Position numbers and translations under genes: made by a program. Of a stretch of 64,000 nt of DNA, positions 15,723 through 24,062 are shown in pieces (position 1 is the stretch's first letter; the number at the start of each line of letters is the position of its first letter). The notes under the pieces are model-generated. The model ran no database searches. It saw only the letters and a list, made by a program, of their open reading frames with translations, and was not told where the DNA came from. The DNA is from an uncultured Acetatifactor sp. (GTDB lineage: Bacteria; Bacillota; Clostridia; Lachnospirales; Lachnospiraceae). Location: the NCBI GenBank assembly GCA_910584235.1, contig CAJTZD010000019.1:3210-67209 (forward strand). The letters run 5' to 3'.

Positions 15723-15839
15723 CAATAATCGTCCAGCCGGCACCTGAGGAATGCAGGAACGTGCGCGCTTCGCGGCAGGAGATTTTCCGCTGACGTCAGG
15801 ACCGGGCAGTTAGGGAGCTGGAGTAAAGGAGAGAAGATT

Positions 15840-16784
15840 ATGGCAGATAGAATCAAGAATAAGAAGAAAAATGAACCCGACGGATTTGACCGTTTTAACC
15901 GGGTCTCAAAGCCCACGAATGTGGTTCTGAATATTATTTTTGCGCTTGCGGCATTGTCCTGTGTGATTCCGGTGCTGCTGGTGGTGGCGATTTCTTTCTC
16001 GGCGGAGGAGTCCATAATGGAATACGGCTATCAGTTTATTCCGAAGATTCCGTCCATGGAGGGATATGTCTTCCTGGTCTCCCAGGGAAAGATGATCGCG
16101 AGAGCTCTTGGCATTTCGCTGTTCGTGACCATAGTGGGCACTGTGCTGGGAGTGCTTTTGACCACTCTCATGGGGTATGTGCTCTCCAGGCCGGACTATA
16201 AACTGAACGGATTTCTGACTATGGTGGTATTCATACCCATGGTATTTAACGGAGGTCTGGTTTCCACCTATTTCATCGTGAGCCAGTTCCTGGGATTGAA
16301 AGATACCGTGTGGGCTTTGATATTGCCGCTGTCGGTATCCTCATTCAACGTAATCGTCTGCAGGACGTTCTTCAAGACCACGGTACCGGAATCCCTGGTG
16401 GAATCCGCCAAGATGGACGGCGCTAATCAATTGGTGATCTTCAGCAGAATCGTGCTGCCGATTTCCCTGCCGGTGTTGGCTACCATCGGACTGTTCTTAA
16501 GCTTTGCCTATTGGAATGACTGGTATCAGTCCATGCTCTACATTGACAACAGCAAGCTGCTGTCCCTGCAGGCGCTGCTGAATCAGATTTTGACGAATAT
16601 ACAGATGCTGGTAAAGAATGCGGCCACCATCGGCGTCACGGCCGCGGAAATGCTGGCCAATATGCCACAGGAGGCGGCCCGCATGGCTATTGTGGTGGTG
16701 ATTGTATTTCCCATCGCATGCGCCTATCCGTTTTTCCAGAAATACTTTATCTCCGGCCTGACGGTAGGTGCGGTGAAAGGGTGA
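15840..16784 (+). CDS. Sugar ABC transporter permease, LplC/YtcP type
   Basis: Second permease of the importer, 314 residues, six membrane segments. The EAA loop reads ESAKMDGANQLVIFSRIVLP, and the protein ends in the typical FQKYFISGLTVGAVKG. AGGAG lies eight bases before the ATG. It partners the permease upstream and the lipoprotein receptor downstream. Confidence 0.92.
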   Translation: MADRIKNKKKNEPDGFDRFNRVSKPTNVVLNIIFALAALSCVIPVLLVVAISFSAEESIMEYGYQFIPKIPSMEGYVFLVSQGKMIARALGISLFVTIVGTVLGVLLTTLMGYVLSRPDYKLNGFLTMVVFIPMVFNGGLVSTYFIVSQFLGLKDTVWALILPLSVSSFNVIVCRTFFKTTVPESLVESAKMDGANQLVIFSRIVLPISLPVLATIGLFLSFAYWNDWYQSMLYIDNSKLLSLQALLNQILTNIQMLVKNAATIGVTAAEMLANMPQEAARMAIVVVIVFPIACAYPFFQKYFISGLTVGAVKG

Positions 16785-16857
16785 TGAGATGTCTTTAATC
16801 GGATATCAGGCCGGCTTTTGCCGGAAGATATAAATTTATGAAAACAGGAGGATTACC

Positions 16858-18426
16858 ATGAAAAAGAAAAGTTTGAGCAAGATTCTGGCACTTGGAATGA
16901 CTGCGGCTATGACAGTGGGTATGCTGGCAGGCTGCGGAAATGACAATGCGGAGTCCAAGCCGCTGGAGAGCGGAAGCAGCGAGGCGTCAGGGGGGGCGGA
17001 GGAGTCGTCATCCGCGGAGGAGTCGTCATCCGCGGAGGAGTCGTCTGCTGAGGAGAGCAGCCAGGAAGAGGCATCAGGCAGCGGCGAAGTGCCTACGCTG
17101 GTCTATTGGACAGTGGGCGGAACAACCCCAGACGACTTTGAGGAAAGCATTGCAAAGATCAGCGATTACACCGAGGAGAAGATCGGTGTGAGGCTGGACG
17201 TAAAGATCGCCAGCTGGAACGACTATGACACCAAGATGAAAAACATTGTGAATACGGGCGAGTATTTCGACCTGATGTTCACAAACAATACGAATTACGC
17301 CAATTTCGTAAATCTGGGCGCTTTCGCCGATATTACGGACCTGGTGCAGACCGCTACGCCGGATCTTTACAGCTTTGTTCCCGAGAAGCTCTGGGCAGGC
17401 GCACAGATACACGGAAAGGTGTATGCGGTTCCCACCTACAAAGATTCTTCCCTGACACAGTTTTACTATATTGACGATACCTATGTACAGAAGTATAATA
17501 TCGATATGACCAAGATCGACTCCATGCAGGCTTTGGATCCGGTGGTACGTCAGGTTAAGGAAGCGGAGGGCAAGTCTTTCTATCCGATTAAGCTGGATCA
17601 GGGCTCTCTGTGGAACGGATTCTTCAACAATTATGACGGACTTGCCAGCGGTATCCAGGCCATCGGTGTGAAGATCGACGACTCTTCCCGTCAGGTTGTC
17701 TGCACTTTGGAGCAGGAAGACATCGTAGAGAACTTAAAGCTTCTGCACAGCTGGTACATGGACGGCATTATCAATCCTGACGCCAATGTCCTGACAGAGG
17801 GCGATAAAGGCCATATGTTCGGCAATGCCCAGGGATGGCCCAGTGCTGCCGCCAACTGGGCGGTAGGACAGGGAATTGATAAGTACATTGTCAACAAGGT
17901 ATTCGGTCCCATTTATACCACAGAGACCATCCAGGGTTCCATGAATGCCATCTCCGTAAATTCCAACTATAAGGAAGAAGCGCTGAAAGTGCTGCAGCTG
18001 ATGAACACAGACAGCAAATTCCGCGATATGTGCGCATACGGCATCGAGGGCAAGGATTTTGAATACACAGAGGACGGATTTGTAAACAGGATCACGGACA
18101 ACTGGCCTTGGCCCAGCTACACACAGGGAACTTTCTTCATCATGAGCAATCAGGTGGGAACGGATCCGAACCAGTGGGACGAGGTAATTCAGCAGAACGA
18201 AGAGGCCGTAGCTTCCAGCTGTCTGGGATTTGCGTTGGATGTCAGCAATATCCAGAACGAGGTTTCAACGGTGAACACAGTGTGGGATAAATACAAATAT
18301 GATCTGCTGACAGGGGCTTCCGATCCGGAGGAAGTGCTTCCTAAGTGTATTGAGGAGATGAAAGACGTCGGCTTAGATACCATCATAGCAGAGGCTCAGA
18401 AGCAGATCGACGAGTTCTTTAAGTAA
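16858..18426 (+). CDS. Extracellular sugar-binding lipoprotein of an Lpl-type importer
   Basis: Substrate receptor of 522 residues. The signal peptide ends in the lipobox LAGC, so the mature Cys would be lipid-anchored. Residues about 35-75 are a Ser/Glu low-complexity spacer built from repeats of SSAEE, likely a flexible tether that holds the receptor off the membrane. The rest is a family-1-like binding fold with NTGEYFDLMFTNN, an early conserved region, and a Trp-rich C-terminal half. GGAGG precedes the ATG. The ligand is probably an oligosaccharide but is not defined. Confidence 0.9.
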   Translation: MKKKSLSKILALGMTAAMTVGMLAGCGNDNAESKPLESGSSEASGGAEESSSAEESSSAEESSAEESSQEEASGSGEVPTLVYWTVGGTTPDDFEESIAKISDYTEEKIGVRLDVKIASWNDYDTKMKNIVNTGEYFDLMFTNNTNYANFVNLGAFADITDLVQTATPDLYSFVPEKLWAGAQIHGKVYAVPTYKDSSLTQFYYIDDTYVQKYNIDMTKIDSMQALDPVVRQVKEAEGKSFYPIKLDQGSLWNGFFNNYDGLASGIQAIGVKIDDSSRQVVCTLEQEDIVENLKLLHSWYMDGIINPDANVLTEGDKGHMFGNAQGWPSAAANWAVGQGIDKYIVNKVFGPIYTTETIQGSMNAISVNSNYKEEALKVLQLMNTDSKFRDMCAYGIEGKDFEYTEDGFVNRITDNWPWPSYTQGTFFIMSNQVGTDPNQWDEVIQQNEEAVASSCLGFALDVSNIQNEVSTVNTVWDKYKYDLLTGASDPEEVLPKCIEEMKDVGLDTIIAEAQKQIDEFFK

Positions 18427-18480
18427 GACAAACACAGCCGGGAGACCGGGCTGGGAAAGAAAAATGCCGAAACGAAAATT

Positions 18481-18517
18481 CCTGTGGGGCTCTGATCTGG
18501 AGCCCTGCAGGTTTTTG
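18481..18517 (+). terminator. Terminator or processing hairpin after the receptor gene
   Basis: CCTGTGGGGCTC (18481-18492) pairs with GGAGCCCTGCAGG with small irregularities and is followed by TTTTTGTGGTTTT. It may reduce expression of the genes downstream relative to the receptor. Confidence 0.6.
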
Positions 18518-18591
18518 TGGTTTTCGGAAAAGTGCGCGAAAGGGCCATGGAGGAACATTTTAAGGTCAATACAAAACCAGGAGGAACATTT

Positions 18592-19359
18592 ATGAAGTTC
18601 GTGACATTCAACATCAGGTATGACTGCGGGGAGGACGGCATTAATAATTTCGACTTGAGAAAGCCGTTTATCCTGAAAAAGATCCAAAAGGAACAGGCGG
18701 ATATCATCTGTTTTCAGGAGGTGCTGCCCCATGTGGCCGTGTGGCTGAAAGAGAATCTGGAGGGGTACTATGTGATCGGATGCGGACGCGGCGAGGATCT
18801 TCGGGACGAGCAGTCCGCCATTGCCTACCGGAAAGATTGTATTAATTTGATGAAAATGGACACTTACTGGCTCTCCGACACACCTGCGGTGCCGGGTTCC
18901 CGGTATCCCGGACAGAGTCCCTGCCCCAGAATCTGTACGGAAGCCGTCTTTGAGGATCTGCGGTGCCGAAAGGTATTCCGGGTGGCAAATGCCCATCTGG
19001 ACCATGAGGGGGAGAGTCCCAGACGGCTGGCTCTTGAGCAGATTCTAAAGAGCGTGTCCACGGATTCCTTTTTCGGGGAGGTTCCGGTAATCATCACGGG
19101 AGATTTTAACATGGAGCCGGACGCAAAAGAGATGGAAGTGCTGAAAGCCTATCCGGGATTTACCAATGTCACGGAGAATATCGGCGTGACCTATCACGGA
19201 TATTGGGAGGGTGACGGGCAGTGCAGCATTGACTTCATCATTGTCAGAGGGGATATCTGTTGCGAGAGCCTGACGAAGTGGACGGATGAGGAGAACGGGC
19301 TTTATCTGTCGGATCATTATCCGGTCTGCGGAGAGTTTTCCTTTGGCGGAGCCAAATAG
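18592..19359 (+). CDS. Endonuclease/exonuclease/phosphatase (EEP) family protein
   Basis: Phosphodiesterase of the DNase I-like EEP fold, 255 residues without a signal peptide. Motifs in order are VTFNIRYD, the metal-binding Glu in ICFQEV, the catalytic GDFNMEP and the terminal SDHYPV. GGAGG seven bases before the ATG at 18592 selects this start over an upstream one. The substrate could be a nucleic acid, a phosphoinositide-like lipid or a sugar phosphodiester. Its place between a sugar importer and its sensor pair suggests a role in processing the imported compound, but this is inference. Confidence 0.85.
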   Translation: MKFVTFNIRYDCGEDGINNFDLRKPFILKKIQKEQADIICFQEVLPHVAVWLKENLEGYYVIGCGRGEDLRDEQSAIAYRKDCINLMKMDTYWLSDTPAVPGSRYPGQSPCPRICTEAVFEDLRCRKVFRVANAHLDHEGESPRRLALEQILKSVSTDSFFGEVPVIITGDFNMEPDAKEMEVLKAYPGFTNVTENIGVTYHGYWEGDGQCSIDFIIVRGDICCESLTKWTDEENGLYLSDHYPVCGEFSFGGAK

Positions 19360-19380
19360 GCAAGGGACAGAGGGCGCTGT

Positions 19381-21195
19381 ATGGACAGACATCACGGCAA
19401 TTTGTTTGGCTACCGGATTTACCGGAGGAAATTTTGGGGAACCGTAGTGGTCATGCTGCTGATGAGCACGGCGGTGTTTTTGGGGATGACAGCGTTTTTT
19501 GTCAATACCTGGGTGACCACTTTGGGCAATGAGGCGCAGAGCCGCTTTTTGGAGAGAGAACAGCAGCTGGCGGATATCCAGGGATGGGCCTTGGAATATG
19601 TCAACGGCCTGTATGGGAACGAGAGGCTCATGGAGGATCTGTCCGCCCTGTTTGCGGCGCAGGACGAGAGGGAGTACATCAGGCTGCGGCGGCAGAACAG
19701 TCTGGGAAGCGCTTCGCAGATCCGATACATTCCTGCGGACATTAAGAATACCCTGTTTAACAGCCGCAATAAGATAAACAGTGTGGTCCTGCGCTCGGAC
19801 AGCGGGAAGAAGACCATATGGTTCCAGAGCATGGATGTCTGTCTGTCCTTTGACGAGGATGCCGGGGAGGAGAATCGGTTCGGGGATATTCTGGCTGCAG
19901 TCTGCTCCGTCAGGGATCCCCGCTACATGGGGCAGACCATGGGGACCATGGAATTCTGGGTCAGCAGCAGGGATATCTACGGAACGGATCGGGACATTCG
20001 GGTGGCGTGGAAGATTCTGGAGGAGGACGGAAGCGTCCTGTGGGACAGCGGTCTGGAAACCTATCAGGAGCGCTGGATAGAGCTGGCGTCCGGCAAGACG
20101 GAGATGAGCGGCTGGCTTCGGGACGAGAGAGGCGTCAGCGTGTACTATGTGCAGATGGAATCCGGCTCCAGCGGCCACCGCTATGTCGCGGCCAAGGATA
20201 TTGTCTCTGCCATGTGGGACAATCGTTATGTTCTGTGGATGCTGTTTGGGGCTCTGATGCTGATCAATGGAGGCATCCTTTTGAGCAGCTATGCAGGGAT
20301 CCGGTCCGACGCCCGTTTTCTGTCTCTGATTCTGGCCATGCTCTCGGATCTGGAGGGCGGAAGCTTTGATCAGATGCAGAGACGGGCGCTTCCTGCCAGG
20401 CACCGGGAGACAGAATATGACATGATCGCAGCTGCCCTGCAGGATGTGGGCAGGAAGCTGGAGGGCTATATAGAGACAGAGTATATCCTGAAGCTGAAAG
20501 AGCAGGAGACCCAGATGCGGGCTCTGCAGCATCAGATCAATCCGCATTTTCTGTATAACACGCTGGAGATGCTGCGCTCCAAGGCCCTTGTCCAAGGGGA
20601 CAGAGAGACGGCGGATGCCATCTTTATGCTGGGAACGCTGTACCGTACAAGAATGTATAAAAAACAGACTATTTCTCTGGGGGAAGAATTCGAGCTGCTG
20701 GAAATGTATTTAAAGATCATGGCCATGCGCTATGGGGACAAATTTGTCTACCAGACGCAGCTGGAGGAGGCCGTGGGGGACAGGGAGACCATCGTGTTCT
20801 GGCTGCAGCCGCTGGCGGAGAACTTTTTCGCCCATGGATTTGACAGGGAGAGCGAGTACAATCTGCTGATCGTCACCGGCAGAGAACAGGACGGGGGAAC
20901 CCGGATCGAAATTCTGGACAATGGGGCGGGGGCGCCCCCGGACAAGCTGCCGGAGATCCGGAAGAATATGTATGAGGGAAACGACGGTCCGGAGGCGGAT
21001 ATCGGGCTGCGTAATGTCTACATGAGGCTGAAGTATTTTTACCGGGAGGGATTTGGGATGGAAATCGGAAACCGGGAGGAGGGAGGATTCTTCATTTCTC
21101 TTTTCCTGCCGTATCCTGCCGGCGGAAAGGGAAAACAGTCACAGGAGTACCCGGCGGAACCCACCGAAAAGGAGGATGAATGTATACATTGCTGA
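19381..21195 (+). CDS. Sensor histidine kinase, YesM type
   Basis: Membrane sensor kinase of 604 residues. One membrane segment near 20-40, an extracytoplasmic sensor region of about 235 residues, a second segment near 278-298, then the His_kinase domain with HQINPHFLYNTLEMLRSKAL near residue 380, where the phospho-His lies in NPHF. The N-box reads LQPLAENFFAHG and the ATP lid includes ILDNGAGAPP and DIGLRNVYMRL. Its end overlaps the response-regulator gene by 16 bases. It presumably senses a sugar connected with the importer upstream. Confidence 0.9.
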   Translation: MDRHHGNLFGYRIYRRKFWGTVVVMLLMSTAVFLGMTAFFVNTWVTTLGNEAQSRFLEREQQLADIQGWALEYVNGLYGNERLMEDLSALFAAQDEREYIRLRRQNSLGSASQIRYIPADIKNTLFNSRNKINSVVLRSDSGKKTIWFQSMDVCLSFDEDAGEENRFGDILAAVCSVRDPRYMGQTMGTMEFWVSSRDIYGTDRDIRVAWKILEEDGSVLWDSGLETYQERWIELASGKTEMSGWLRDERGVSVYYVQMESGSSGHRYVAAKDIVSAMWDNRYVLWMLFGALMLINGGILLSSYAGIRSDARFLSLILAMLSDLEGGSFDQMQRRALPARHRETEYDMIAAALQDVGRKLEGYIETEYILKLKEQETQMRALQHQINPHFLYNTLEMLRSKALVQGDRETADAIFMLGTLYRTRMYKKQTISLGEEFELLEMYLKIMAMRYGDKFVYQTQLEEAVGDRETIVFWLQPLAENFFAHGFDRESEYNLLIVTGREQDGGTRIEILDNGAGAPPDKLPEIRKNMYEGNDGPEADIGLRNVYMRLKYFYREGFGMEIGNREEGGFFISLFLPYPAGGKGKQSQEYPAEPTEKEDECIHC

Positions 21196-21938
21196 TAGTG
21201 GACGACGAGCCTGCGATTTTAGAGGGAATCAGCAGGATTCTGGACTGGAAGGCCCTTGGGTTTGCGCGGGTGCGCACGGCCAGGAGCTGTGTGGAGGTCA
21301 TCTCCCATGTGGTGGACTGGAAGCCGGACGTATGTCTGGTGGATGTGCGGATCGGCGACGAATTCGGATACCAGCTGATCAACCATCTAAACAGTATGGG
21401 AATCGAGTCCAACTATGTGATGATGAGCGGATATGACGAGTTCGACTATGCCTGCGAGGCCCTGCGCTGCGGCGCCCTGGATTATCTGCTGAAGCCCGTG
21501 GATAAAAGCAGGCTCCAGAAGAGAATCGAGCAGATCATTGTGGAAAAGCTCCACGGCACGCTGCCAAAACAGGAGGAGGAGAGCCGGGATCCGGTATTGC
21601 AGCGGCCTTATGGGGAGTTGTCACCTTTGATCCGCAAGATTGTCATGATTACGGCCATGGAATACGGACAGCATATCTCGTTAAAAAGCATTGCGGACCG
21701 GTTCCGGATGAACGCTACCTACTTGGGCCAGATTTTCATCAAGGAGACCGGGATGAAATTCTCGGAATATCTGATGGCCTACCGCATGCAGGTAGCCAGG
21801 GAGAGAATTTTAAACACGGACGAAAAGATATCTGCTATTGCGGCGGGCGTGGGCTATTCCAATCTAAACTATTTCTATCAGCATTTTCACGGCTACTATC
21901 AGCTGACCCCCTCGGAGATCCGCCAGGGAAGCGAGTGA
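21180..21938 (+). CDS. AraC-type response regulator, short YesN-like
   Basis: 252-residue regulator: receiver domain (residues 1-120, acidic pair in IVDDEP, phospho-acceptor Asp55 in LVDVRIGD, Lys in LLKPVDK) and an AraC double helix-turn-helix (about 150-250, ending FYQHFHGYYQLTPSEIRQG). The long middle region of most YesN proteins is missing, making it about half the usual length. It overlaps the kinase gene, so the two form a cognate pair likely to activate the importer. Confidence 0.9.
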   Translation: MYTLLIVDDEPAILEGISRILDWKALGFARVRTARSCVEVISHVVDWKPDVCLVDVRIGDEFGYQLINHLNSMGIESNYVMMSGYDEFDYACEALRCGALDYLLKPVDKSRLQKRIEQIIVEKLHGTLPKQEEESRDPVLQRPYGELSPLIRKIVMITAMEYGQHISLKSIADRFRMNATYLGQIFIKETGMKFSEYLMAYRMQVARERILNTDEKISAIAAGVGYSNLNYFYQHFHGYYQLTPSEIRQGSE

Positions 21939-21996
21939 TTACCGTTCACAGGTGGCTCCGTTTCGATTGCTTTGCCTGCCAGGGAGAATGCCCCGG

Positions 21997-22025
21997 TTGA
22001 CTTTTGGGATGGGAATCAGTATAAT
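21997..22025 (+). promoter_or_regulatory. Promoter of the SDR gene
   Basis: TTGACT (21997-22002) and TATAAT (22020-22025) with a 17-bp spacer, about 80 bp upstream of the SDR start codon. Confidence 0.8.
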
Positions 22026-22107
22026 GTGTGCATACGGTTACGAAAGATTATCTGAATCGAGGCAAGGATTTCCGTGCAGACACGGAATCAGAACAGGAGG
22101 AGCAAAA

Positions 22108-22857
22108 ATGGAATTATTAAAGGGCAAGACCGCCATGGTCACAGGCGGCACCAGGGGCATTGGCTACGCGATTGTGAAGATGTATCTGGACAATGGGGCA
22201 AGCGTCGCACTGTGCGGCTCCAGGCAGGAGACTGTAGACAAGGCTCTGGACAAGCTGCGGGCCGAGAATCCGGACTACAAAGTAATCGGACTGTGTCCTG
22301 ACCTGCAGAATCCGGCGGAGGTGGAGAAAGCGGTGGCTACCGTGAAAGAGACTTTCGGCAGCCTGGACATCATGGTGAACAATGCGGGCGTCTCCGCAAG
22401 GGACCGTCTGTATGACTACAAGCCGGAAGACTTCGCCAAGACCATGGCGCTGAACGTGAACGCCGTGTTCAACTGCGCACAGGCAGCGGCTAAGGTGATG
22501 AAAGAGCAGGGGGGCGGCGTCATCCTGAACACCAGTTCCATGGTCAGCCTCTACGGCCAGCCTGCGGGCGTGGCGTACCCGGCTTCCAAGTTCGCCGTAA
22601 ACGGCCTCACCAAGTCTCTGGCCAGAGAGCTGGGCAAGGACAATATCCGCGTGAACGCGGTGGCGCCCGGCGTCACCAGGACCGACATGGTGGCGGCGCT
22701 GCCCGAGGAGGCCATAAAGCCCATCGTGGCAGGCATTCCCTTAGGGCGCGTGGGCGAGCCCGAGGACGTGGCGAACGCTTTCCTGTTCTTAGCCAGCGAC
22801 ATGGCCAGCTATGTGACGGGCGAGATCCTGTCCGTGGACGGGGCTGCCAGGACCTGA
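22108..22857 (+). CDS. Short-chain dehydrogenase/reductase, FabG-like
   Basis: NAD(P)-dependent oxidoreductase of the classical SDR family, 249 residues. TGGTRGIG near residue 12 binds the cofactor, NNAG stabilises the central sheet, and Ser in LNTSSMV with YPASK (Tyr-x-x-x-Lys) is the catalytic set. The tail FLASDMASYVTGEILSVDGA is typical. AGGAGG seven bases before the ATG sets the start; the frame is open further upstream but crosses the promoter. It has its own promoter and terminator, so it is probably monocistronic. The substrate, perhaps a sugar alcohol or sugar acid, is not evident. Confidence 0.92.
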   Translation: MELLKGKTAMVTGGTRGIGYAIVKMYLDNGASVALCGSRQETVDKALDKLRAENPDYKVIGLCPDLQNPAEVEKAVATVKETFGSLDIMVNNAGVSARDRLYDYKPEDFAKTMALNVNAVFNCAQAAAKVMKEQGGGVILNTSSMVSLYGQPAGVAYPASKFAVNGLTKSLARELGKDNIRVNAVAPGVTRTDMVAALPEEAIKPIVAGIPLGRVGEPEDVANAFLFLASDMASYVTGEILSVDGAART

Positions 22858-22906
22858 CGGACTGAGAAATACTTTCTATTGTGAGAAAGCGGTGTAGAAA
22901 GCAACA

Positions 22907-22944
22907 GTCCCGCTGCCGGGCAGGATGCTGTCCGGCAGCGGGAC
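22907..22944 (+). terminator. Strong hairpin after the SDR gene
   Basis: GTCCCGCTGCCGG (22907-22919) and CCGGCAGCGGGAC (22932-22944) form a perfect 13-bp stem. The following sequence is only moderately T-rich (ATTGTATT). Confidence 0.75.
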
Positions 22945-23062
22945 ATTGTATTGCGGTCTGAAAAACTCGGTGAGAATTCACAGAGGGGCGAAATTTAGTT
23001 TGGCAAATAAGTTTTTCATAAAAATTTTTTCATAAAAATAACAAAATAATGAAAAAAATTTG

Positions 23063-23091
23063 TTGACAAAAATCGTTTCTCATTGTATACT
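23063..23091 (+). promoter_or_regulatory. Promoter of the tRNA-Met gene
   Basis: TTGACA (23063-23068) and TATACT (23086-23091) with a 17-bp spacer, behind a run of A/T tracts. The tRNA begins 43 bp further on. Confidence 0.88.
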
Positions 23092-23134
23092 AACAAAGTC
23101 GGCAGCGCGGACAGGAAAAATGTTTTATGAATAT

Positions 23135-23208
23135 GGCGAGATAGCTCAGTTGGCTAGAGCATGCGGTTCATACCCGCAGTGTCGAGGGTTCAAATCCCCC
23201 TCTCGCTA
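23135..23208 (+). tRNA. tRNA-Met (anticodon CAT)
   Basis: 74-nt cloverleaf: acceptor GGCGAGA/TCTCGCT (first pair G-U), D-arm GCTC-AGTTGGCTA-GAGC, anticodon arm TGCGG-TTCATAC-CCGCA with CAT at 23169-23171, variable GTGTC, T-arm GAGGG-TTCAAAT-CCCCC and discriminator A. The second T-stem pair is an A-C mismatch. No CCA is encoded. The form matches elongator Met rather than initiator or tRNA-Ile2, though the last is not fully excluded because it also carries CAT. Confidence 0.95.
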
Positions 23209-23212
23209 CTAG

Positions 23213-23252
23213 AAAGAATGCTGGGAAATGTAATATTTTCGGCATTCTTTTT
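23213..23252 (+). terminator. Terminator after tRNA-Met
   Basis: AAAGAATGC (23213-23221) pairs with GCATTCTTT (23242-23250), followed by more T residues. Confidence 0.85.
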
Positions 23253-23276
23253 AAATGTCTTGGCATTTGACTGATA

Positions 23277-23368
23277 TATACTCACAAGCGGTCAAATTTG
23301 CCACATATTCACGATGCTTTCCGCTCGTGAGTCGGGTGGCTATGCAAGTTTCAGTGACTGCGAGTATA
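23277..23368 (+). repeat. 92-nt dispersed structured element, copy 1
   Basis: First of three copies, each exactly 92 nt. Outer ends TATACT (23277-23282) and AGTATA (23363-23368) pair. CTCACAAGCGG (23281-23291) pairs with CCGCTCGTGAG (23321-23331) except for one A-C. The segment AAATTTGC between those arms pairs with GCAAGTTT located after them, giving an interleaved, pseudoknot-like order. This copy is the most diverged: the TTGGCA of copies 2 and 3 is TATGCA. It lies between tRNA-Met and a GNAT gene, 169 bp before the start codon. Confidence 0.85.
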
Positions 23369-23537
23369 AATACATCACGTTTCACAGTGGGCCATGCCCA
23401 AAACTGTGGTCAGAATGTGGTCAGCCGCCCCTGAAGACCTGGAAGTGAGGTTTTCAGGATTTTGTTTGTCCAGACAAAGAAAGTCTGGAGATTTTTGGGT
23501 TGCGGACAGGATAGAAAGAGCTTCCGGAGGAAAAAAT

Positions 23538-24008
23538 ATGGTTATCAGGCGCGGGGAAGAAAGGGACCTGACAGGAATCAACAGACTGCTGGAGCAGGTG
23601 CTGGCAGTGCATCACAACGGGAGGCCGGATTTGTTCAAGAGCGACACGAAAAAGTACACGGACGAGGAACTTCTGGCTATTTTATGCGATGAGAAAAGGC
23701 CCGTATTCGTTGCGTCGGATGACGATGGAAACGTAATGGGCTACGCATTCTGTGTATTTACGCAGCATTTCAACGACAACATATTGACGGATATCAGGAC
23801 ACTGTATATCGATGATTTATGTGTGGACGAGAGTTTGAGAGGGAAGCATATAGGCAGGAGCCTGTATGCGTATGTGCTGGAGTTTGCCAGAAGAGAGGGC
23901 TGCTATAACCTGACATTGAATGTATGGGAATGCAATCAAGGTGCGAAGAGATTCTATGAAGGCTGCGGGCTTGTGCCCCAGAAGACCGGAATGGAGAAGA
24001 TACTGTAG
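23538..24008 (+). CDS. GNAT-family N-acetyltransferase
   Basis: Acetyl-CoA-dependent acetyltransferase, 156 residues, single GNAT domain. The acetyl-CoA loop is seen in RGKHIGRSLYAYVLEFAR, and NLTLNVWECNQGAKRFYEGC is the typical final strand and helix. GGAGG seven bases before the ATG at 23538 decides the start. The acceptor substrate is unknown. A copy of the 92-nt element lies upstream. Confidence 0.88.
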   Translation: MVIRRGEERDLTGINRLLEQVLAVHHNGRPDLFKSDTKKYTDEELLAILCDEKRPVFVASDDDGNVMGYAFCVFTQHFNDNILTDIRTLYIDDLCVDESLRGKHIGRSLYAYVLEFARREGCYNLTLNVWECNQGAKRFYEGCGLVPQKTGMEKIL

Positions 24009-24062
24009 GCAGCGCAGAGATGCAGCGTAATTTCAAGGAAGGAAAGATCAGGTATTTTCGGA

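Noticed and set aside
19045..20595. 516-codon minus-strand frame opposite the histidine kinase
   Set aside because: It has no family motif or ribosome binding site and lies antisense to two well-supported genes; it is a GC-rich shadow frame.
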